Shown here piece by piece: positions 42,126 through 51,496 of a stretch of DNA of 64,000 nucleotides (position 1 is its first letter; each line of letters begins with the position of its first letter). The stretch is taken from the NCBI GenBank assembly GCA_029202385.1, contig CP119314.1, positions 2,110,501-2,174,500 of the forward strand. The letters run 5' to 3'. The position numbers and the translations under genes were made by a program. Source of the DNA: Candidatus Sphingomonas phytovorans (GTDB taxonomy: Bacteria; Pseudomonadota; Alphaproteobacteria; Sphingomonadales; Sphingomonadaceae). The notes below the pieces were generated by a model, which made no database searches, was not told the origin of the DNA, and saw nothing but the letters and a program-made list of their open reading frames with translations.

Positions 42126-43709
42126 CTAATTCTTGGCAAACTTCGCGAAGACACTGGTCGGCAACCAGCTCGGCCGCACCGGATCATTGGCGATCTCAAC
42201 CGCCAGCGCCGTCACATAGTCATCCAGCCTGATCGCCTCGTCGCGCAGCACGCCAGGCTGGTTCAGATCGTCGCTCGGCGAATGATAGCGCGTGGCACGC
42301 CATTCATGCTCGATCTCGAACGCCTTGCTACCGGGCGGAAAGCCGAACTTGAAGGCAAGCGACGGAATGCCGGCCCGCACGAACGCATATTGGTCGGTGC
42401 GGATGAAGCTGTTGCGATTGGGCAGCGGATCCGGGATCAGCGACAGGTCGTGTCGTGCCGCGACCACCCTCGCCGGATCGCCAAGGCTGCTCTCCTGGTC
42501 GCCCTGCACCAGCACGGTCTCCAGCTTCCATAGCGGCAACGGCATGTCGAAATTGAGATCGGCGACGATCGAACCTGCGGGCACCGTCGGCCGCCGCGCG
42601 AAATAGCCTGATCCGAGCAGCCCTTTTTCCTCCGCCGTCACGATGACGAAGAGGAAGGATCGTTTCGGGCGCTGACCGGATTTCAGCCGCGCGGCGATAT
42701 CGAGTACCGTCGCTACGCCCGATGCATCGTCCATTGCGCCGTTGTAGATGCGATCGCCATTGATCGGCGCGCCGACGCCGACATGGTCCAGGTGCGCCGA
42801 TATGACGACATATTCCCTGGCGAGCACCGGGTCCGAGCCTTCAAGCTTCGCGACGATGTTCGGCGAGGCCAGCAGCCGCCGGTGCGTCACGATCGATGCT
42901 TTCAACCGAAGCGGCAGCGCGAAAATGGGGACCCTGGCCGACTGATCGGAAGCCGCCGCCAGCTCGGCGAAGCTGTGGCCGGTACCGGCGAACAGGCGCT
43001 CGCTCTGCTCGGGATCGAAGCTCGCGGCGAAAAAACCGTTCGGCGTCTCGCGTAACGGCCCGTCTGCCAGATACATGCCTGGTGCCGGCGAGAGCAGTTT
43101 CTGTCGTTCCCAGGGAATCTCGATCTGCTTCGGCGGCGTCAGCGTGATCAGCCCGACCGCCCCGGCCTTGCCGAGGAAAGCGGCCCGGTCCGACCGGTTG
43201 CTTGCCTTGACCGGTCCCGGAATATTCCCCGGCCCGCCAGCGATGGCGACTGCGATCTTGCCCTTGAGGTCGAGCCCGGCAAGGTCGTCATGCCCGTTGT
43301 CGGGCAGGTTCAGCCCATAGCCGATGAAGACCAGCGGCGCGTCGACCAGCGCCGGACGCGGGCCGCCGCCCGACGATATCAGCATGTCCGCGCCGAGCTT
43401 GAGCGGAATCACGTCGCCCTTCACGCCGATCAGTTCGGCGGACGAAGCAGGATAATCCACCCGCTGCTCCTCGAAGGCGACATCCTGCCGGAAGCCCGTA
43501 TCGCCCGCCGGCGTCAGGCCGATCGCCCGCAGACGGCCTTCGACATAATCGGCGGCGCGGAGATAGCCGGCCGATCCGGTCTCGCGCCCCTCGTTCGCGT
43601 CATCGGCGATGGCGGCAATGTCCGCCCACCATTGGTCGGCCCGCGGCACCGCGGGCGAGGATGCTGCGGCAAGCGGCAGCAGGGCGAGCGAAGCCAGTGC
43701 GCGGATCAT
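42126..43709 (-). CDS. Secreted M28 peptidase with PA domain
   Basis: 527 residues. Signal peptide (LPLAAASSPA), a protease-associated (PA) insert at about 130-235 (VFIGYGLNLPDNGHDDL ... AFLGKAGAVGLI), and an M28 core with ISAHLDHVGVG, AMDDASGVATVL and TAEEKGLLGSGYF carrying the zinc ligands and catalytic Glu. It should act as a periplasmic or extracellular aminopeptidase. It is the third zinc exopeptidase family represented in the window. No operon partner is evident. Confidence 0.9.
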   Translation of the reverse strand: MIRALASLALLPLAAASSPAVPRADQWWADIAAIADDANEGRETGSAGYLRAADYVEGRLRAIGLTPAGDTGFRQDVAFEEQRVDYPASSAELIGVKGDVIPLKLGADMLISSGGGPRPALVDAPLVFIGYGLNLPDNGHDDLAGLDLKGKIAVAIAGGPGNIPGPVKASNRSDRAAFLGKAGAVGLITLTPPKQIEIPWERQKLLSPAPGMYLADGPLRETPNGFFAASFDPEQSERLFAGTGHSFAELAAASDQSARVPIFALPLRLKASIVTHRRLLASPNIVAKLEGSDPVLAREYVVISAHLDHVGVGAPINGDRIYNGAMDDASGVATVLDIAARLKSGQRPKRSFLFVIVTAEEKGLLGSGYFARRPTVPAGSIVADLNFDMPLPLWKLETVLVQGDQESSLGDPARVVAARHDLSLIPDPLPNRNSFIRTDQYAFVRAGIPSLAFKFGFPPGSKAFEIEHEWRATRYHSPSDDLNQPGVLRDEAIRLDDYVTALAVEIANDPVRPSWLPTSVFAKFAKN

Positions 43710-43788
43710 TGAGCAGATGTAACTTCATGTATCGAATATCGTCCAACGCTAATTTGCGTGCCAGCACGGCCTGCCACTCTCCCGAATC

Positions 43789-45399
43789 CTAGCCCTTCGC
43801 CGGCAGCAGCTCGCCGATCGCGCGCACCAGTTCCTCGCTCGAAAAAGGCTTGCGCAGCAGCCCGACACCCGGCTCGATCACCGCATCCAGCTTCGCCGAT
43901 TCCGAAAAGCCGGTCATGATCAGCACCGGCCGCCCGGGATGCGCCTTGCGCAGCCGCGCTGCGACGTCCGCCCCGTCCTGTCCGGGCATGGCGAAGTCGA
44001 CCACGATGAGGTCGATGCCATCCTGTTCAGCCGCGACCAGGCCCGCCCGCCCATCAGCTGCGGTGATGGTCGTCGCGCCACGTGCCTCCAGGGTCGCCGC
44101 CACGGTGTTCAGCACGTCCGGGTCGTCATCGATGACCAAGACGTTCAGCCCGGTCAGCATCGCCTCGGGCTCGGCCTCGTCCGGCAAGGGCCCGTCATGT
44201 CCCGGGGCGATATCGAAGGCCCGGCGCAGGAAGAGGCGTACCGTGGTCCCCGCGCCTTCGACCGAGTCGATCTCGACCACGCCGCCCGCCTGCGAGACGA
44301 CACCGAACACCATGCTCAGGCCGAGCCCGGTCCCACCCCCGTTGAGCCGCGCGCTGAAGAAGGGCTCGAAGGCACGCGCCGCGACCTCGCGGCTCATCCC
44401 GATTCCGTCGTCGCTGACCGCGATCATCACATAGTCGCCCGGAGCGAGGTCGGGATGCGCCATGCCCGAGACCGCGCTCGTCCTGATGCTGATGGTGCCG
44501 CCATCGGGCATTGCGTCGCGCGCGTTGATCGTCAGGTTCAGCAGGGCGAGCTCGAGCTGCCCGCGATCGGCAATGACGCCCAGATCCTCGTCCGGCATCT
44601 CCATGTCGACCTTGATCTGCGGCCCGACCGATTTCCCGAACAGGTCCCGCGCCTCCTCAAGCATCCGGGCCACACCGAACGAGGCGGTCTCCAGCTTCTG
44701 GACTCGCGAGAACGCCAGCAACTGTCCCGTCAGCTTCTTGCCCCGTTCGACGGCCTGGCGGGCGTTGCGGCTCCACCGCACGATCCCCGAGCTGTTCTCG
44801 GGCTGGATGTCGATCAGTTCCAGATTACCGGTGATCGCCTGGAGCAGATTGTTGAAATCATGCGCGATGCCGCCGGTAAGCTGCCCCAGCGCCTCGAGCT
44901 TCTGTGCCTGCAGCAAGGCGCGTTCGGCCTGCTCGCGCTGCTGCATCTGGGCGCGCATCTCGCTCATCGCCGCGTCCCGCGACGCGATCGCGTCGGCCAG
45001 TTCGGTGTTCGCCGCGGCGAGCGACGCGGTCGAGGGCAGTGCCACTGCCTTGGGAATGAGCGGCCACAACATGATCGCCGTCGCGACGGAGGCGACCGCG
45101 GTGATCACCTTCACCACCGCCTCGACGCCGTAATTGCCGTGCCACAATGTCCAGATCGACATCACATGGGTGGCCCCGCAGGCAAGGATGAAGGTCGCGA
45201 AGAGCGCGATCATCCAGCCGTAGCGAATATCCTCCCGCTTGCGCATCAGGGTCAGGAGCGCCAGCGGAATCGAGAAATAGGCGGCGGCGATCAATGCATC
45301 GGCGATCACATGGGTCCGGATCAGCGCCGGTTCCCATAAAAGGCAATAACCGTGCGGCGCATAGCTTCCATCGAAAAACGGTCGAAGCAAACCACCCAT
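43789..45399 (-). CDS. Hybrid histidine kinase with ethylene-receptor-like sensor domain
   Basis: 536 residues. Residues 25-115 form three membrane helices closely resembling the ethylene-binding domain of plant ETR1: HVIADALIAAAYFSIPL and FILACGATHVMSIWT. Asp34, Tyr41, Ile44, Pro45, Ile71, Cys74 and His78 correspond to ETR1 Asp25, Tyr32, Ile35, Pro36, Ile62, Cys65 and His69, all at the same offset of nine. A coiled coil (~125-165), HisKA with His180 (GGIAHDFNN), HATPase (FEPFFSARLNGGGTGLGL) and a C-terminal receiver (Asp468) follow. Start ATG 45399 was preferred over GTG 45408. The ligand could be Cu(I)-bound ethylene, but binding is not proven by sequence. Confidence 0.88.
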   Translation of the reverse strand: MGGLLRPFFDGSYAPHGYCLLWEPALIRTHVIADALIAAAYFSIPLALLTLMRKREDIRYGWMIALFATFILACGATHVMSIWTLWHGNYGVEAVVKVITAVASVATAIMLWPLIPKAVALPSTASLAAANTELADAIASRDAAMSEMRAQMQQREQAERALLQAQKLEALGQLTGGIAHDFNNLLQAITGNLELIDIQPENSSGIVRWSRNARQAVERGKKLTGQLLAFSRVQKLETASFGVARMLEEARDLFGKSVGPQIKVDMEMPDEDLGVIADRGQLELALLNLTINARDAMPDGGTISIRTSAVSGMAHPDLAPGDYVMIAVSDDGIGMSREVAARAFEPFFSARLNGGGTGLGLSMVFGVVSQAGGVVEIDSVEGAGTTVRLFLRRAFDIAPGHDGPLPDEAEPEAMLTGLNVLVIDDDPDVLNTVAATLEARGATTITAADGRAGLVAAEQDGIDLIVVDFAMPGQDGADVAARLRKAHPGRPVLIMTGFSESAKLDAVIEPGVGLLRKPFSSEELVRAIGELLPAKG

Positions 45400-45710
45400 G
45401 ATGATCACCCGTCGTTTCTTGCGCCAAATGCCCTATTATCCTCCCATCCAGCGCGAGTTACCATCAGGAAATTGCTGGATTGGCTCCAGATTCGCTGCGA
45501 TCTTGCAACTGCAAGTCCAGATCGGCCCGATTTGCTGCCGCCAATGGACCGGCCTGGGGGTGGCCGGGCCTCCTCTCTTGCTTTCCGGGCGCGTCGGGGT
45601 TATCTGCGCGGTCAATCCGAAATCGAGGATTGGACGGCGCCGGTTCCCTGGGACCCGGGCAGCGGCTCCATGCCTCGATCTCGTGCGTTTTGAAAAGCGA
45701 GCTGAGCAGC
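45400..45710. other. Gap upstream of secE
   Basis: Divergent intergenic region between the histidine kinase and secE. It should hold the secE-nusG promoter, but no clear -35/-10 pair stands out and no gene is supported. Confidence 0.4.
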
Positions 45711-45908
45711 GTGGCGAAGACGACACCGTTAGAGTTCATCCGGCAGGTCCAGGCGGAAACCAAGAAGGTCGTCTGGCCGACGCGGCGCGAGACGATCATG
45801 ACCGGGGTGATGGTGATGATCATGACGACGCTGCTGGCGATCTTCTTCTTCGGGATCGATACGATCTTCGAGGCGATCGTGAAGATGCTGCTGAGCCTCG
45901 CGAACTGA
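45711..45908 (+). CDS. secE: Preprotein translocase subunit SecE
   Basis: 65 residues, the short one-helix form. The amphipathic segment PLEFIRQVQAETKKVVWPTRRE is the family signature, followed by one membrane helix (TGVMVMIMTTLLAIFFFGID). SecE clamps SecY in the translocon. GTG 45711 was chosen because it gives the usual short N-terminus; the frame stays open far upstream. nusG starts 13 bp after the stop. Confidence 0.95.
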   Translation: MAKTTPLEFIRQVQAETKKVVWPTRRETIMTGVMVMIMTTLLAIFFFGIDTIFEAIVKMLLSLAN

Positions 45909-45921
45909 TTTGGGTAGAGAC

Positions 45922-46458
45922 ATGGCGCGCTGGTACATCATTCACGCTTATTCCGGGTTCGAGGGCAAGGTGCGCGACTCGATCATGGCGGAGGCGACCC
46001 GCATGGGTCTCGACGCCCTTGTCGAGCAGATCGAGGTCCCGACCGAAACCGTCACCGAGGCCCGTCGCGGCAAGAAGGTGGCCGTCGAGCGCAAGTTCAT
46101 GCCGGGCTATGTGCTCGCCAAGCTGAACATGAACGACGACGTGTATCACCTGGTGAAGAATACGCCGAAGGTGACCGGCTTCCTCGGATCGATGGGCAAG
46201 CCCCAGCCGATCAGCGAAGCCGAAGCTGCGCGGATGCTCAACTCGAAGGAGGAAGCAGCCGCCGCGCCGAAGCAGAAGATGAAGGTCGATTACGAGATCG
46301 GCGATTCGGTGAAGGTGCTGGACGGTCCGTTCGCGAGCTTCAACGGCATCGTCGAGGAACTCGATTTCGATCGCAGCCGAGTCAAGGTGTCGGTGTCGAT
46401 CTTCGGTCGCGCCACCCCGGTCGAGCTCGAGTTCGAGCAGGTCGAGCGCGCGAAGTAA
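45922..46458 (+). CDS. nusG: Transcription termination/antitermination protein NusG
   Basis: 178 residues. N-terminal NGN domain (ARWYIIHAYSGFEGKVRDSI ... RKFMPGYVLAKLNM, VKNTPKVTGFLG) and C-terminal KOW domain (GDSVKVLDGPFASFNGIVEELD). It binds RNA polymerase and couples it to Rho or the ribosome. ATG 45922 gives the conserved start MARWYIIHAYSG. The gene lies in the standard secE-nusG-rplK order. Confidence 0.97.
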   Translation: MARWYIIHAYSGFEGKVRDSIMAEATRMGLDALVEQIEVPTETVTEARRGKKVAVERKFMPGYVLAKLNMNDDVYHLVKNTPKVTGFLGSMGKPQPISEAEAARMLNSKEEAAAAPKQKMKVDYEIGDSVKVLDGPFASFNGIVEELDFDRSRVKVSVSIFGRATPVELEFEQVERAK

Positions 46459-46467
46459 TTTTGGTTT

Positions 46468-46549
46468 CGTCGCCCCGGACCTGTTCCGGGGTCCATTTCA
46501 CCGCCCGCGCCCGCGGCCCGGTGGATGCCGGAACAACCCCGGCATGACG
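46468..46549. repeat. Extragenic palindrome between nusG and rplK
   Basis: CGTCGCCCCGGACCTGTTCC...GGTCCA and the facing TGGATGCCGG ... CCCCGGCATGACG form a large imperfect hairpin; the left arm also contains an inner inverted repeat. The wording matches the CGTCACCCCGGACTTGTTCC family common in sphingomonad intergenic DNA. A shorter related sequence lies in the rpoB leader (56371-56399). Confidence 0.65.
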
Positions 46550-46630
46550 GATTGGGCGTTTGTAGACTGCGTACCGTGCGGGAGGCCTTCAAAAGCCGTT
46601 CGGACCGCTAAACTTGAAAGAGAGTGAGAC

Positions 46631-47062
46631 ATGGCAAAAAAGATTACAGGCTATATCAAGCTGCAGGTGCCGGCCGGCAAGGCCAACCCCAGCCCGCCGA
46701 TCGGCCCGGCCCTGGGTCAGCGCGGCGTGAACATCATGGAATTCTGCAAGGCGTTCAACGCGCAGACCGGTGACCAGGAAGTCGGCACGCCGCTTCCCAC
46801 CGTCATCACCGTCTATGCGGATCGCAGCTTCTCGTTCGAGACCAAGACGCCGCCGGCGTCCTATCTCATCAAGAAGGCAGCGAACCTGAAGTCGGGCTCG
46901 AAGGAGCCGGGCAAGCTCTCCGCGGGCAAGATCAAGCGCTCCGTGCTGAGCCAGATCGCCGAGACGAAGATGAGGGACCTGAACGCCAACGATATCGACG
47001 CGGCGACCCGCATCATCGAAGGCTCCGCCCGCGCGATGGGCCTCGAAGTGGTGGAGGGCTGA
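46631..47062 (+). CDS. rplK: 50S ribosomal protein L11
   Basis: 143 residues with the L11 signature: [35 protein letters not shown] in the N-terminal domain and [14 protein letters not shown] [12 protein letters not shown] at the end. It binds the GTPase-centre rRNA. A ribosome binding site AAGAGAGTGAG precedes ATG 46631. rplA follows after 4 bp. Confidence 0.97.
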   Translation: MAKKITGYIKLQVPAGKANPSPPIGPALGQRGVNIMEFCKAFNAQTGDQEVGTPLPTVITVYADRSFSFETKTPPASYLIKKAANLKSGSKEPGKLSAGKIKRSVLSQIAETKMRDLNANDIDAATRIIEGSARAMGLEVVEG

Positions 47063-47066
47063 GAAC

Positions 47067-47765
47067 ATGGCAAAGCTGACCAAGAAGGCGAAGACCCTCG
47101 CCGCCGCGATCGACACCAACAAGCTGCACGGCGTTGACGAAGCGATCGCGCTGGCCCGTGCCAACGCGACCTCCAAGTTCGACGAGACGATCGAAGTCGC
47201 GCTGAACCTGGGCGTCGACCCCCGCCATGCCGACCAGATGGTCCGTGGCGTCGTCACCCTGCCCAAGGGCACCGGCAAGACCGTCCGCGTCGGCGTGTTC
47301 GCCAAGGGCGCGAAGGCTGACGAGGCTCGTGAGGCTGGCGCCGACGTCGTTGGCGCCGAGGATCTTATGGAGATCGTCCAGGGCGGCACGATCGATTTCG
47401 ATCGCTGCATCGCGACCCCGGACATGATGGGTGTCGTCGGCCGCCTCGGCAAGATCCTGGGCCCGAAGGGCATGATGCCGAACCCCAAGCTGGGCACGGT
47501 CACGATGAACGTCGCGGAAGCCGTCAAGGCGGCCAAGGGCGGCCAGATCGAGTATCGCGTCGAAAAGGCAGGCATCATCCATTCCGGCATCGGCAAGGCG
47601 AGCTTCCCCGCCGAGGATCTGCGCGCGAACTTCGATGCGCTGGTCGATGCAGTGGTCAAGGCCAAGCCGTCGGGCGCCAAGGGCAAGTATGTCCGCAAGG
47701 TCGCCATCAGCTCGACCATGGGCGCGGGCATCAAGGTCGACACCGCTGAAGTCACCGCGGCCTGA
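47067..47765 (+). CDS. rplA: 50S ribosomal protein L1
   Basis: 232 residues, normal length. Typical segments: [45 protein letters not shown] and [15 protein letters not shown]1 binds 23S rRNA and represses its own mRNA in other bacteria. The rplK-rplA pair ends here with a strong terminator, so rplJ-rplL are transcribed separately in this genome. Confidence 0.97.
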   Translation: MAKLTKKAKTLAAAIDTNKLHGVDEAIALARANATSKFDETIEVALNLGVDPRHADQMVRGVVTLPKGTGKTVRVGVFAKGAKADEAREAGADVVGAEDLMEIVQGGTIDFDRCIATPDMMGVVGRLGKILGPKGMMPNPKLGTVTMNVAEAVKAAKGGQIEYRVEKAGIIHSGIGKASFPAEDLRANFDALVDAVVKAKPSGAKGKYVRKVAISSTMGAGIKVDTAEVTAA

Positions 47766-47809
47766 TCAAATCTCCCCCTCCCGCTTCCGGGGGAGGAGAA
47801 AATATTGCG

Positions 47810-47837
47810 AAGGGCCGGGGGAAACCCCGGCCCTTTT
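47810..47837. terminator. Intrinsic terminator after rplA
   Basis: Perfect 11-bp stem AAGGGCCGGGG / CCCCGGCCCTT with GAAA tetraloop, followed by TT. A second, imperfect inverted repeat at 47943-47968 (GAGGG-CGGG / CCCG-CCCTC) lies next to the end of the convergent PhoX-like gene. Confidence 0.85.
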
Positions 47838-47993
47838 GCTATGGGCGCAATCGAGCGGGCCGCCGATTTGCCGCGTCCTTCACATGCTGCCCGCCTCCAG
47901 CTTCCTCGCCGCATTGCTTCCGCCACTGGCCTGAAATGCGAAGAGGGCCGGGAATGACCCCGACCCTCTCCTGTTTGCGACGACCCTTTCGGC

Positions 47994-50453
47994 TTACAGC
48001 GCGACCACGCCGCCGTCGTTCTTGGTGATCACCACGGTCGCCGATCGCGGGCGGACGCCCGGTGCCGGCGCGGTCTGGTTTGCCGGCCAGTTGCTGGTGA
48101 TGTTGCCGGTGTTGCCGTTCTCGCCCGGGTGCTGGATGTTGACGAACAGCGTCTTGCCGTCCGGAGTCGAATCCACGCCGGTGATCTCGGCCTCGACCGG
48201 ACCGACCAGGAAGCGGCGCAGCATGGTGCTGGGCGCTGCGCCCACGCGCGTCGCCTGCGTGATGCCGGTACCGCCGGTCGGGGTGTTGGTGATCGTCTTG
48301 ACCCCACCGTCGTTTACCGAACCGGGCATCGCCGCGAGCATCATGCAGTTGGTGACGTCCGTATAGGCGCTGTCGTCGGTCTGGATCCACAGCACCGGCT
48401 TGACCAGGCCCGACGCGTTGGACGGGCGGCCGAACCAAAGGCCGTCCGGGCTGGAGAAGTCGTTGGTCGCGTCCAGGCCCGAGAGATTAATATTGGCTGC
48501 GTTGAGATCGGAGCCGGCGCCGAACAGATAGATGTCCCAGGCGAAGCCGGTCGCCTCGGACGTGTCGCCGGTCTCGCGCAGGCGGATGATATGGCCATTG
48601 CGGTTTGAGACAGAGCTGCTCGGCGGATCGATATAGGCGCGCGGATTGGCGGCATCGGTGTTGCCCGGGGTGCGCGACGAGTTGTTGGTGAGGGTCAGAT
48701 AGACCTCGCCCGTGACCGGATTGACCGCGGTCCATTCCGGGCGGTCCATCTTCGTCGCACCCAGCGCGTCGCCGGCAAGCCGGGCATGAGTCAGCACGTC
48801 GGCCTGGTCGGCAAAGGGATAGGGCGCGGCGCCCGAGGTCAGCGGACCAGTCCCATAGACGAGCGGCATCCACTGGCCGGTGCCGTCGGCGTTGAACTTG
48901 GCGACATGGAGCGTGCCGCTATCGAGATATTTGTCGCCGATCGCCAGCCGGTCGGCTGAGCTCGCATCGTTCGCCGACCAGGGGGTCGCCGACACGAACT
49001 TGTACAGATACTCGTTCTGGGCGTCGTCACCCATGTAGAAGGCGGGCTTGCGCCCCGCGACGAAGTTCGAGGGCCAGCAGCCTTCATGGTTCATGCGGCC
49101 GAGCGCGGTGCGCTTCCGCGGCGCGGCGGTCTTGTCGTACGGATCGATCTCGACGACCCAGCCGAACTGGTTGTGCTCGTTGCGGAAATCCGCGAGCGCG
49201 CTCGCCCCTGTCGCCTGCGCGTCCCAGCGGCGATAGATGGTGCTCGCCGAGTCAGCCGGAACGACGGTGGCCCAGCCATAATTGCCCGATCCGCTGGTGA
49301 CCCCATAGCGGGTAAGCGCGGTGACCTGCTTCGGCGTGCGGCGGGGATTGTCGGCGGCGGTCGGACGGCGGAAATAGCCCGCCCAATTCTCCTCGCAGGT
49401 GAGATTGGTGCCCCAGGGCGTATAGCCGTTGGCGCAATTGTTGATCGTGCCGCGGCCGGCGACACCGGTCGGCGAGAAGACGGTCTGCAGGTGCGCGGTG
49501 CCGCGAACCGGGCCGTTGAACACGGTCGGCGTCAGCGGGGTGATGCGGCGATTGAGCGCGCCGTTCTGCGCATAGCTCCAGGCGGCGCCGCTCTTCGAGA
49601 CCTCGACGATGCTTAGACCATGGCACTCCATTTCCTTGAGCGCCTCGCCTTCCGGACGCCCACCCGCCACGGTCGTGGCACCGGCGACGTGCAGATAGGG
49701 CTGGTTGATGTTCTCGTGATTCATCACGAGCAGGCCGCGCGTGCTGCTGCCGTCCTCGCGGGTCGAACCCGATGCTGCGAGCCCGAACCAGTAGAGCGCA
49801 TCGCCATGGTCGCCCGCGCGATTGGCGTAGTCGGTGTCGGTACCATCATTCTTGTACGTGCCCGTCCCGGCCGCGATCGGATCACCCAGACGGTAGAGGA
49901 TCGATACGCTGTACCCTTCAGGAACGCTGACCTTGTCGAGCCTGTTCTTGGCGACCGCGGCGAAGCCAAGCACGGCCGGCGTCACCGTCACCGTGGTTTC
50001 CACGGAAGAACTCTGATTCTTCGAATCGACCGCCGTGTAGCGGAAGACGAGCGGCGTGCTCGCGCTGACGCTGGGCGCGATGAACGTCGCCGAACCGCTG
50101 GCCGCGTTGGTCAGCGTCACCGCCGGGCCGGAAACCTGGGTGAATGTCTGCGACGCGATCGTGCCATTGTCGGCGGCGATCCCGGTAAGGGTGACGAGAC
50201 GCCCCGAGCTGGCCGTGCCCGACGACCCCGCCGTCACCACGGGGGCTGGATCATTGGCCGCATCGTCGTCGCGGCAGGCCGAGAGCACCGCCCCGCCGAA
50301 CACGGCGAACGCCGCTGCCGACACGCCGCCGCGGAGGGCATCGCGCCGCGAGTAACGGCGGGCAACCATATCGTTCAGCGAATCGCCGCCAGCGCGATTG
50401 GTATCAATGTCGCCGTCGTCATAGCCGAACGTGACGCTGGTCGAGTCTGTCAT
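47994..50453 (-). CDS. PhoX/DUF839 family Tat-exported protein with Ig-like insert
   Basis: 819 residues. A long pre-signal N-region leads to the Tat motif SRRDAL (Arg36-Arg37) and a lipobox-like LSAC (Cys60). An Ig/PKD-like domain (about 70-165, TLTGIAADNGTIASQTFTQVSG) precedes the PhoX domain, whose hallmarks include LLVMNHENI, TCEENWAGYFRRP and GRMNHEGC. PhoX enzymes are Ca/Fe-dependent phosphatases; here the activity is inferred from family. ATG 50453 starts after an unconserved 49-codon open stretch. The gene sits on the opposite strand between rplA and rplJ. Confidence 0.87.
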   Translation of the reverse strand: MTDSTSVTFGYDDGDIDTNRAGGDSLNDMVARRYSRRDALRGGVSAAAFAVFGGAVLSACRDDDAANDPAPVVTAGSSGTASSGRLVTLTGIAADNGTIASQTFTQVSGPAVTLTNAASGSATFIAPSVSASTPLVFRYTAVDSKNQSSSVETTVTVTPAVLGFAAVAKNRLDKVSVPEGYSVSILYRLGDPIAAGTGTYKNDGTDTDYANRAGDHGDALYWFGLAASGSTREDGSSTRGLLVMNHENINQPYLHVAGATTVAGGRPEGEALKEMECHGLSIVEVSKSGAAWSYAQNGALNRRITPLTPTVFNGPVRGTAHLQTVFSPTGVAGRGTINNCANGYTPWGTNLTCEENWAGYFRRPTAADNPRRTPKQVTALTRYGVTSGSGNYGWATVVPADSASTIYRRWDAQATGASALADFRNEHNQFGWVVEIDPYDKTAAPRKRTALGRMNHEGCWPSNFVAGRKPAFYMGDDAQNEYLYKFVSATPWSANDASSADRLAIGDKYLDSGTLHVAKFNADGTGQWMPLVYGTGPLTSGAAPYPFADQADVLTHARLAGDALGATKMDRPEWTAVNPVTGEVYLTLTNNSSRTPGNTDAANPRAYIDPPSSSVSNRNGHIIRLRETGDTSEATGFAWDIYLFGAGSDLNAANINLSGLDATNDFSSPDGLWFGRPSNASGLVKPVLWIQTDDSAYTDVTNCMMLAAMPGSVNDGGVKTITNTPTGGTGITQATRVGAAPSTMLRRFLVGPVEAEITGVDSTPDGKTLFVNIQHPGENGNTGNITSNWPANQTAPAPGVRPRSATVVITKNDGGVVAL

Positions 50454-50893
50454 GTGGATGCCCCCGGGTATATCGCGATCCGGTTCGGATTCGCTGCCGC
50501 GCCCTCTTGTGCGGTCCAGCTGACGGCCTGATGGATATTCCTTGACTGCTGCGTGACAGATTGACGTCTGTTTCAATACACCGCCCTGGACTCGACGCAT
50601 TTGTTGACTTTCGCGTCTCAGGCGCTAAGGACCCGCGCTCGCTTGCTAGGCGTTCGCGTCGGGCAAGCTACCGTCCGAGACAGTGGGTGGCCGGAATCCT
50701 CCGGCCTTAATCTCCCGCCTAGACGGGGAATGGAATTTTTCCGCTCGCGTATCAGCGCGGCCGGTCTGCTGTCGCTCACGCGGTCAGTTCCCATGCCCCA
50801 ATCGACGGACACCCCGGATACGCGGGTTTTCCGCGTCTCCGGTTCAACCGGCCCGGTGGCTTCGGCCAGCGGGTCAGACACGTGGAGAATGGC
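50454..50893 (+). promoter_or_regulatory. rplJ-rplL promoter and leader region
   Basis: 440 bp without a supported gene. TTGACT (50604-50609) followed 16 bases later by TAAGGA is a weak candidate promoter. The roughly 250-nt transcribed leader would be expected to contain the L10-L12 autoregulatory binding site known from other bacteria, but I could not delineate the structure by eye. Confidence 0.4.
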
Positions 50894-51415
50894 ATGGATC
50901 GTGCTCAAAAGACCGAGCTCGTCGCCGAACTGAACCGCACCTTCAACGAGGTCGGCGTGGTGGTCGTCACCCGCAACCTCGGTCTCACCGTCGCCCAGTC
51001 GACGGTGCTGCGCAACAAGATGCGGGACGCCGGCGCGACCTACAAGGTCTCGAAGAACAAGCTTGCCAAGATCGCGCTCGACGGCACCGACTATCTCTCG
51101 CTGGGCGATCTGCTCACCGGGCCGGTAGGCCTTGCCACCTCGATCGATCCCGTCGCCGCAGCCAAGGTTGCGGTCGACTTCGCGAAGACGAACGACAAGT
51201 TCGAAATCGTGGGCGGATCGATGGGCGCGACTGTCCTCGACGTCGAAGGCGTGAAGGCGCTCGCAACGCTGCCCTCGCTGGATGAACTGCGTGCCAAGAT
51301 CGTGGGCCTCCTGGTTGCACCTGCAACCAAGCTCGCGACCGTCACCCAGGCTCCCGCGGCGCAGCTCGCACGCGTGTTCGCTGCCTATGCCGACAAGGAC
51401 ATGGAAGCTGCCTGA
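50894..51415 (+). CDS. rplJ: 50S ribosomal protein L10
   Basis: 173 residues: [34 protein letters not shown] and the C-terminal helix that binds L7/L12 ([23 protein letters not shown]). L10 anchors L7/L12 dimers to the stalk. ATG 50894 has GGAGAA eight bases upstream and was preferred over GTG 50882. rplL follows after 81 bp. Confidence 0.96.
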   Translation: MDRAQKTELVAELNRTFNEVGVVVVTRNLGLTVAQSTVLRNKMRDAGATYKVSKNKLAKIALDGTDYLSLGDLLTGPVGLATSIDPVAAAKVAVDFAKTNDKFEIVGGSMGATVLDVEGVKALATLPSLDELRAKIVGLLVAPATKLATVTQAPAAQLARVFAAYADKDMEAA

Positions 51416-51496
51416 TTTCAGGCTCCCTGAAATCGGACACCGATACTTTTTTGAACTGAACCAAATGGGGCTTTTGCCCCGATACGGAGAATGAAC

